DNA of 64,000 nt from Pseudotabrizicola alkalilacus (GTDB lineage: Bacteria > Pseudomonadota > Alphaproteobacteria > Rhodobacterales > Rhodobacteraceae): the NCBI RefSeq assembly GCF_003443995.1, contig NZ_QWEY01000001.1, forward strand, positions 62,001 through 126,000. Reading direction: 5' to 3'. A program made the position numbers and the translations under genes. The notes beneath the pieces were generated by a model that made no database searches, had not been told where the DNA came from, and was given only the letters and a program-made list of their open reading frames with translations. Shown here in pieces: positions 58,266-64,000 of this stretch. The stretch's first letter is position 1. The number at the start of each line of letters is the position of its first letter.

Positions 58266-59771
58266 ATGCTGACAGGCAAGCACCTTATCGCGGGCGACTG
58301 GGTGGCGGGGGCTGCGACGTTCGCCTCCACCCCGGCCCATGGCCCGGTCCATGAGTTCAGCGTCGGCACCCCCGCATTGGTGGCGCAGGCTGTTGAGGCC
58401 GCCGAGGCGGCGTTTCCGTCCTTTGCCTCCACCTCACGCGAAGACCGCGCGCGGTTTCTGGACGCCATCGCCGATGAGATCGACGCCCGTGGCGATGCCA
58501 TAACCGAGATCGGCACGCAGGAAACCGGCCTGCCCGCCGCGCGCCTGCAGGGCGAGCGGGGCCGCACCACCGGCCAATTGCGCCTGTTTGCATCGCATAT
58601 CCGCGCCGGAGACTACCTCGACCGCCGCCATGATGCGGCGCTGCCCGACCGTCAGCCGCTGCCGCGGCCTGACCTGCGGATGATGCAGCGCCCGATTGGT
58701 CCGGTCGCGGTGTTCGGTGCCTCGAACTTCCCGCTCGCCTTTTCGGTCGCTGGTGGTGACACCGCCTCTGCGCTCGCGGCTGGTTGCCCGGTGGTGGTCA
58801 AGGGCCATTCGGCCCATCCTGGCACGGGTGAGATTGTGGCGCAGGCCATTGATGCAGCGCGGAAATCCTGCAACCTGCATCCCGGCGTGTTTTCTCTGGT
58901 GCAGGGCGGCAAGCGCGATGTGGGCGAAGCACTGGTGCAGCATCCACTGATCCGTGCTGTCGGCTTCACCGGCTCGCTTGGCGGGGGCCGCGCGCTGTAT
59001 GATCTGTGCGCCGCCCGTCCGGACCCGATCCCGTTCTTTGGCGAGTTGGGCAGCGTCAACCCGATGTTCCTGCTGCCTGCCGCCCTGTCGGCGCGCGGCG
59101 AGGCTCTGGCCAAAGGCTGGGCTGGCAGCCTGACCATGGGTGCGGGCCAGTTCTGCACCAACCCCGGCATTGCCGTGGTGATCGACGGGCCGGAGGCGGA
59201 TGCCTTTGCCGCCGCCGCCAAAGCCGCCCTCGAACCCGTTGCCGCACAGACCATGCTGACCGATGGCATGGCCGAAGCGTACCGGCAGGGCCGCGACCGG
59301 GTGGCCGCCGGCACCGGCGTCCGCAGCCTGCTGACCACGATGTGCGACCAGCGCCAAGCCACGCCGAACCTGTTCGAGGTCTCGGGCACCGACTGGCTGG
59401 CCGATCACATGCTGGCCGAAGAGGTGTTCGGCCCGCTTGGCCTTATCATCCGGGTGAAGGATGCGGCAGAGATGGAGGCGATTGCCAGCAGCCTGCAAGG
59501 CCAGCTGACCTGTACCCTGCATCTGGATGACGCAGACACCGCCCTTGGTCAGACCTTGCTGCCGATTCTGGAGCGCAAGGCCGGACGTATCCTTGCCAAC
59601 GGTTTCCCCACCGGGGTCGAGGTGGCCGATGCGATGGTTCACGGCGGCCCGTACCCGGCCAGCACCAACTTTGGCGCAACCTCGGTCGGCACGTTGTCGA
59701 TCCGCCGCTGGCTGCGTCCGGTCTGCTACCAGAACCTGCCTGACGCGCTGCTGCCCGCAGATTTCCGCTGA
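58266..59771 (+). CDS. 2-oxoglutarate (2,5-dioxovalerate) semialdehyde dehydrogenase
   Basis: A 501-residue ALDH of the KGSADH type. VFGASNFPLAFSVAGGDTA, the general base in FGELGSVNPMFL and the catalytic cysteine in GAGQFCTNPG (Cys297) are present. It oxidises 2,5-dioxopentanoate to 2-oxoglutarate, the last step of the L-arabinose or D-xylose Weimberg-type pathway. GGAG precedes the start by seven bases. It is the last gene of the operon and is followed by a convergent hairpin. Confidence 0.9.
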   Translation: MLTGKHLIAGDWVAGAATFASTPAHGPVHEFSVGTPALVAQAVEAAEAAFPSFASTSREDRARFLDAIADEIDARGDAITEIGTQETGLPAARLQGERGRTTGQLRLFASHIRAGDYLDRRHDAALPDRQPLPRPDLRMMQRPIGPVAVFGASNFPLAFSVAGGDTASALAAGCPVVVKGHSAHPGTGEIVAQAIDAARKSCNLHPGVFSLVQGGKRDVGEALVQHPLIRAVGFTGSLGGGRALYDLCAARPDPIPFFGELGSVNPMFLLPAALSARGEALAKGWAGSLTMGAGQFCTNPGIAVVIDGPEADAFAAAAKAALEPVAAQTMLTDGMAEAYRQGRDRVAAGTGVRSLLTTMCDQRQATPNLFEVSGTDWLADHMLAEEVFGPLGLIIRVKDAAEMEAIASSLQGQLTCTLHLDDADTALGQTLLPILERKAGRILANGFPTGVEVADAMVHGGPYPASTNFGATSVGTLSIRRWLRPVCYQNLPDALLPADFR

Positions 59772-59774
59772 AGA

Positions 59775-59806
59775 CTGTCGCGGTTGACGGGAGTCAAACG
59801 CGACAG
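59775..59806. terminator. Hairpin between convergent dehydrogenase and transglutaminase genes
   Basis: CTGTCGCGGTTGAC pairs with GTCAAACGCGACAG around GGGA, a 14-base stem with one mismatch, in the 38-base gap between convergent stops. No T-run follows on either strand. It is a likely bidirectional terminator. Confidence 0.7.
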
Positions 59807-59809
59807 GCC

Positions 59810-60694
59810 TCAGGCCGTGATCTCTTCAATATCAACGCTGTGGCTGCCGGATTGACGTCCGTCCAGCCGCAGCCGTCCCGTAACCGGGGCCACATCGTCG
59901 TAATCGCGGCCGAAGCCAACGTCGATGTGGTCATTCCGGGCGAAACAGGCGTTGGTCGGGTCGTAATCGACCCAGCCCATTTCTTCGCCCGCCCAGGCCC
60001 GCACCCAGGCATGCATTGCATCCGCGCCCACCAGCCGGGCTTTGCCCGGCGGGGGCAGGGTGCGCAGATAGCCGCCGACATAGGCCCCCGGCACGCCCAG
60101 GGTGCGCAAGGCCCCGACCATGATCTGTGCAAAATCCTGACAGACCCCGCGCGCCTGCGCAAAAGCCTCCTCGGGCGCTGTGTCGACCCGGGTGGCCTTT
60201 GAGTCAAAGGTCATGTGATCATGCAGCGCCCGGCCCAACGCTTCCACCAGCACCTGCACGGTCATGCCCTTTTGCACCTGCGCCCGCGCAAAATCGGCGA
60301 TCAGGGCCGAGTGCGGGATACGCCGAGACGGATCGGTGAAATGATGCGGCGCGCGTGGCCCGACGGTGCGATGCGCCGCCAGTTCCGCCGCCAGCCCATA
60401 CAACGGCGGTGACAGATCCAGCAAGGCATCCTCTGCCGTGCGCTCCACCACCGAATGCATGGTCAGGTCCAGACTGACCAGTCCGGGCGGCATCGCCGCC
60501 TCAATCACACGGGTGCCAAAGAAATCGTTGAACTCGCCCCGCTCGCCCACATCGGGCTGAAACGCATAGCCCGCCTCGCGCACGCTTTGCACGCCCGGAA
60601 TGTCGGCAGGCAGAATGCGGAACAGCTGCCGTCCCGCCCCGGTCGGGCGGTCGAAGTCATAGCGGATCGACTGGCGCACCGCATACAGGGTCAC
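59810..60694 (-). CDS. Transglutaminase-like cysteine peptidase-fold protein
   Basis: A 294-residue transglutaminase-family protein with the catalytic triad region: Cys185 (ARGVCQDFAQIM), His228 (GADAMHAWVRAW) and Asp245 (WVDYDPTN). An N-terminal transglutaminase-associated region comes first. It has no signal peptide, so it is probably cytoplasmic. The start overlaps the stop of the ATP-grasp/alpha-E gene (ATGA). Proteins of this family recur with ATP-grasp and alpha-E partners and are thought to cleave or cross-link peptides made by them. Confidence 0.88.
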   Translation of the reverse strand: MTLYAVRQSIRYDFDRPTGAGRQLFRILPADIPGVQSVREAGYAFQPDVGERGEFNDFFGTRVIEAAMPPGLVSLDLTMHSVVERTAEDALLDLSPPLYGLAAELAAHRTVGPRAPHHFTDPSRRIPHSALIADFARAQVQKGMTVQVLVEALGRALHDHMTFDSKATRVDTAPEEAFAQARGVCQDFAQIMVGALRTLGVPGAYVGGYLRTLPPPGKARLVGADAMHAWVRAWAGEEMGWVDYDPTNACFARNDHIDVGFGRDYDDVAPVTGRLRLDGRQSGSHSVDIEEITA

Positions 60695-63102
60695 CGCAAG
60701 TAGGCCTCGGTCAGCAGATCCGAAATCCCGGCAAGCCTTTCGCGCAGTTCTTCCAGCCCTCCTGTTGTCAGCGAGTCTGGTGTCGCCGTCGCAATCTCGA
60801 CCTGACAGCGCAGCATCGCCCGGCCCAGCTCAGACAGTTGCCCATGCGTCGCCGTGCCCGGCAGCGCCTGCACCTGCTCGCTTAACCCATCAATCAGGTG
60901 CCGCACCGAACGCGGGTTCATCGGGTCCAGCGCCAGAAGTTCGATCACCGTCTCGCGGGTGGACCCCACGCTGAACCGGCGCCGATGGGTCAGCACAGAG
61001 TCGCCCAGTTCGATACACAGATCCAGCGCGCCGGCCGGGGCCTTGGCATCGGCAAAGGCCACCAAAAGCCCGGTCATGGCCGAAGCCCGCTCCAGCTGCC
61101 GGCCGATCGACAGAAAGCGCCAGCCGAAAAAGCGGTACATATTTTCATGCACCAGACCGGAAAACCCGGTCAGCTTGCGCAGCAGCGCCGACAGCGCGCG
61201 CGCGGCATCATCGCCGGGGGCAACCTTGCCCGCCATCCGGCGCGCGCTCTTGTCCAGATCGTTCAGCGCCGACCAGCCATCGGGCGAGAACCGGTCACGC
61301 ACCTGACCCGCCGTCGCCACCGCAGCCCCCAGCGTATCCAGCAGACCCGGCGACAGCCCGACCGCGCCATCGACATCATAGGTTTTCAGCACCGCATCCA
61401 TCTGCTTTTGCAGCGGTAGTGCCGCCCGCCCGCCTTCGGCCAGCCTGATGTGTCGCGCCCTGAGCAGCCGGATGATGCCTTCGGTCCGCTCCACATACCG
61501 GCCAAGCCAGTACAGGTTATCCGCCGCCCGCGCAGGCAGCGCGCCGGGGGTAGAGCGGCGATATTGCGCATCAGTGGCCGCAACCATGCTGACGGCTGGC
61601 ACTTCGTCCTTGCTGACGATCCACACATCCGCCGCGCTGCCGCCGCGCTGCATCGCCAGCGCCGTCGGATCTGCCGAGGCGCCGATCCGGGCAAAGCCGC
61701 CCTGCAATACCTGCCAGCCAGAGGGGGTGCGCGCCAGAAACACCCGCAGGCTCATCGGGCGCGGCACGATCTTGCCGTTGATCAGGGCGGGCGTGGTTGA
61801 CAGCGTCACCGCCTCCTGGGCCACCAGATCAGGACCATCCGCCGCCAGCCGCTCTGCCAACGCCTCCGGCGTCAGCGATGCCGCCACCGTGCTTTCGCCT
61901 TGCCGGTCAAACGGCAGGCCGGTGCCAAGCGCCGCCGACAGCACCAGCCGTCTGCGGGCCACCATCACCTGCGCCCGTTCGGGCAGGCCGCCACACCACC
62001 AGGTCGCGATATTCGGCATCGCCAGCGGGGCGCCGGTCAGATGCCGCGACAGTTTTGGCAGAAACGCCATCAGCGCCCGCGTCTCCAGCACCCCCGACCC
62101 CAGCGAGTTCACCATGGTCAGCCCGCCCTGACGCAACACCGCCACCATGCCCGGTGTGCCGATGCGCGACGCGGGGTCCAGCTCCAGCGGGTCGGCGTAG
62201 CTGCCATCCAGCCGCCGCCACAGCACATCCAGCGGGCGCAGGCCCGACACCGTGCGCACCATCAGCCGGCCATCCGATACCGTCAGATCCTCGCCCTGCA
62301 CCAGACTGACGCCCATATAGCGCGCAATCCAGGCTTGCTCGAAATAGGTCTCGTTCAGCGGGCCGGGCGTCATGATCGCCACCCGGCCATCCCGCGCACC
62401 GCGCAGCCCCAGCAGCGCGTCGCGGAAATCGCGGAAAAAGCTCGCCAGACGATGCACATTCAGCCCGGCAAACACTTCGGAATAGGCTCGCGCCGTCGCC
62501 ACCCGGTTTTCCAGCGCATAGCCCGCGCCCGACGGCGCTTGCGTGCGGTCGGCCAGTACCCACCAGCGCCCGTCCGGGCCGCGCCCGATTTCAAAGGCCA
62601 GAAAATGCAGGAAATGCCCCGATGCCGGGCGCACGCCGACCAAGGGCCGCAGCCACTCCGGGTTGCCCGCCACCAGCGCGGCAGGCAGATGCCCGTCCGC
62701 CACCAGCCGGTTCTCGCCATAAAGATCCGCCATCACCGCTTCCAGCAGATCAGCGCGCTGGATCAGGGCAGGGGTCAGCTCGGCCCAGTCGGCCTCGTCG
62801 ATCAGCACCGGAATATGGCTCAGCGGCCACGGTCGTTCAATCGACTGGCCCGAGCCGTATTGCCGGTAAAACACCCCGGAATCGCGCAGATACTGGTCTG
62901 CACGGCCTGTCGCCCGTGTCAGGTCTTCGTCTGACAGCGATTGCAGATGCGCCACCAGCGGCTGCCACAGCGGGCGTATCGAGCCATCTGCCGACGCCAG
63001 CTCATCCGTCACCCCCGGCAACGGACGATAGGCCGACAGGCCGCGATCCCGCGTCTTGCCGGTGCCGGTTCGTATCCCTTTGGGCGTCACCACATTTTCC
63101 AT
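60691..63102 (-). CDS. Circularly permuted ATP-grasp/alpha-E fusion protein
   Basis: An 803-residue protein that joins two families usually encoded separately: a circularly permuted ATP-grasp domain (DUF404/407, about residues 1-470, with RQYGSGQSIERPWPLSHIPV and IMTPGPLNETYFEQAW) and an alpha-E domain (DUF403, about 490-800, with ADNLYWLGRYVERTEGIIRL). Both families have no settled biochemical role; ATP-grasp enzymes generally join a carboxylate to an amine. It lies between the transglutaminase (ATGA overlap) and the DUF2126 protein (7 bases away), in one operon. Confidence 0.87.
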   Translation of the reverse strand: MENVVTPKGIRTGTGKTRDRGLSAYRPLPGVTDELASADGSIRPLWQPLVAHLQSLSDEDLTRATGRADQYLRDSGVFYRQYGSGQSIERPWPLSHIPVLIDEADWAELTPALIQRADLLEAVMADLYGENRLVADGHLPAALVAGNPEWLRPLVGVRPASGHFLHFLAFEIGRGPDGRWWVLADRTQAPSGAGYALENRVATARAYSEVFAGLNVHRLASFFRDFRDALLGLRGARDGRVAIMTPGPLNETYFEQAWIARYMGVSLVQGEDLTVSDGRLMVRTVSGLRPLDVLWRRLDGSYADPLELDPASRIGTPGMVAVLRQGGLTMVNSLGSGVLETRALMAFLPKLSRHLTGAPLAMPNIATWWCGGLPERAQVMVARRRLVLSAALGTGLPFDRQGESTVAASLTPEALAERLAADGPDLVAQEAVTLSTTPALINGKIVPRPMSLRVFLARTPSGWQVLQGGFARIGASADPTALAMQRGGSAADVWIVSKDEVPAVSMVAATDAQYRRSTPGALPARAADNLYWLGRYVERTEGIIRLLRARHIRLAEGGRAALPLQKQMDAVLKTYDVDGAVGLSPGLLDTLGAAVATAGQVRDRFSPDGWSALNDLDKSARRMAGKVAPGDDAARALSALLRKLTGFSGLVHENMYRFFGWRFLSIGRQLERASAMTGLLVAFADAKAPAGALDLCIELGDSVLTHRRRFSVGSTRETVIELLALDPMNPRSVRHLIDGLSEQVQALPGTATHGQLSELGRAMLRCQVEIATATPDSLTTGGLEELRERLAGISDLLTEAYLR

Positions 63103-63109
63103 CGCCGGA

Positions 63110-64000
63110 CTAGAGCCCGATGGGCCGTCTCAGGTCAAGCGTCAGCGGAAATTCGCGGTGCGGGCGCTCTGCCATCGGGCGGGCGTGATGACCGGGCCGG
63201 TGGCCCATCGGCTCAAACCGCGCCAGTCTGCGCGCCTCGGCTTCGTTGCCATTGACCGGAAAGGTGTCGTAATTCCGCCCGCCCGGATGGGCGACGTGAT
63301 AGACGCAGCCGCCCAGGGGGCGTCCTGACCATGTGTCAAAAATGTCAAAGGTCAGTGGCGCATCAACCGGCAGCACCGGATGAATCGCCGAAGATGGCTG
63401 CCACGCCTTGTAGCGCAGCCCCGCCACCGCCTCACCCGCGCCAACCCCGGTCAGCGGCATCACCCGCCCGTTGCACAGCACCTGATAGCGCGACGGATCG
63501 GCGGCGGTCAGCTTGACCTGCAGCCGCTCGGTCGAGCTGTCGGTATAGCGCACCGTGCCGCCGATGGCACCTGTCTCGCCCAGCACATGCCACGGCTCCA
63601 ACGCTTGCCGCAGCTCCAGATGCACCCCCTCATACGCCACCTCGCCGCAGAACGGGAACCGGAACTCGGCCTGCGCCTTGAACCAGTCTTCGCTCAGCGC
63701 GAAGCCGTGCTGCGCCAGATCGGCCAGCACATCGCGGAAATCCTGCCAGACATGATGCGGCAGCATGAAGCGGTCGTGCAGGGTGGTGCCCCAGCGCGTC
63801 ATCTCTCCTTTCGCCGGGTTGGCCCAGAACCGCGCGATCAGCGCCCGGATCAGCAATTGCTGCGACAGGCTCATCCGCGCATCCGGCGGCATCTCGAAGC
63901 CGCGGAACTCTACCAGACCCAGACGCCCGGTGGGGCCATCGGGCGAATACAGCTTGTCGATGCAGATTTCGGCCCGGTGGGTATTGCCGGTCACATCGGT
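63110..64000 (-). CDS. DUF2126/transglutaminase-like protein, C-terminal part only
   Basis: The last 296 residues of a DUF2126 protein, cut by the window's right edge. [18 protein letters not shown] at the visible N-terminal end, then [20 protein letters not shown] (quoted in parts), [19 protein letters not shown] and [16 protein letters not shown] are typical of the C-terminal half of a family of about 1,100 residues that also has an N-terminal transglutaminase domain. It is seven bases before the ATP-grasp/alpha-E gene in the same operon, probably as the first of the three. Confidence 0.85.
   Translation of the reverse strand, partial: TDVTGNTHRAEICIDKLYSPDGPTGRLGLVEFRGFEMPPDARMSLSQQLLIRALIARFWANPAKGEMTRWGTTLHDRFMLPHHVWQDFRDVLADLAQHGFALSEDWFKAQAEFRFPFCGEVAYEGVHLELRQALEPWHVLGETGAIGGTVRYTDSSTERLQVKLTAADPSRYQVLCNGRVMPLTGVGAGEAVAGLRYKAWQPSSAIHPVLPVDAPLTFDIFDTWSGRPLGGCVYHVAHPGGRNYDTFPVNGNEAEARRLARFEPMGHRPGHHARPMAERPHREFPLTLDLRRPIGL

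Overview
The window is GC-rich and densely packed, with many ATGA or TGATG start/stop overlaps. Gene content points to an alphaproteobacterium of the Rhodobacteraceae (Roseobacter/Rhodobacter type): an aerobic (late cobalt insertion) cobalamin pathway, the salvage enzyme CbiZ, TRAP transporters, an Agrobacterium-like gbpR-chvE-ggu locus and non-phosphorylative sugar pathways. No rRNA, tRNA, CRISPR array, phage gene or transposase was seen. Both ends cut a gene (cobM on the left, a DUF2126 protein on the right).

Region 1 (1-16.2 kb) is cobalamin synthesis. A minus-strand series runs DUF1636, cobW, cobN, cobG, cobH, cobI, cobJ, cobL, cobE, cobM behind a cobalamin riboswitch, with cobK inverted between cobJ and cobL. 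cobO and cobQ are on the plus strand. A second riboswitch precedes a minus-strand operon bluB-bluE-cobC, which makes the lower ligand base and the aminopropanol-phosphate arm. cobA, cobB, cobF, cobS, cobT and the final nucleotide-loop genes are not here.

Region 2 (16.3-30.2 kb) holds a small possible metal-handling pair (a DUF2946-like protein and a PCu(A)C copper chaperone), then an RpiR regulator divergent from a catabolic operon: N-formylglutamate amidohydrolase-like enzyme, DctQ-DctM-DctP TRAP importer, glutamine-synthetase-like ligase, aldehyde dehydrogenase and iron-type alcohol dehydrogenase. Together these could form a gamma-glutamylation route for an amino alcohol or similar amine (inference). 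A convergent PotABCD-like ABC importer follows.

Region 3 (30.5-36.0 kb) is a corrinoid salvage operon, btuB-btuF-btuC-btuD-cbiZ, behind a third cobalamin riboswitch with a visible candidate promoter.

Region 4 (36.0-49.5 kb) is sugar catabolism. A GntR regulator with what looks like two winged helices is divergent from a sugar ABC importer and five enzymes that fit non-phosphorylative L-fucose (6-deoxyhexose) oxidation to pyruvate and lactate. Next come gluconate genes (gntK, idnO, and divergently gnd plus a 2-hydroxyacid dehydrogenase) around a LacI-type operator.

Region 5 (49.5-59.8 kb) is gbpR, chvE, gguA, gguB, gguC followed by arabinonate-type dehydratase, sugar 1-dehydrogenase and ketoglutarate semialdehyde dehydrogenase: L-arabinose (and probably D-galactose-type sugar) uptake and oxidation toward 2-oxoglutarate. 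Region 6 (59.8-64 kb) is a minus-strand set of transglutaminase, ATP-grasp/alpha-E fusion and DUF2126 protein, a widespread but functionally obscure putative peptide-ligase/peptidase system.
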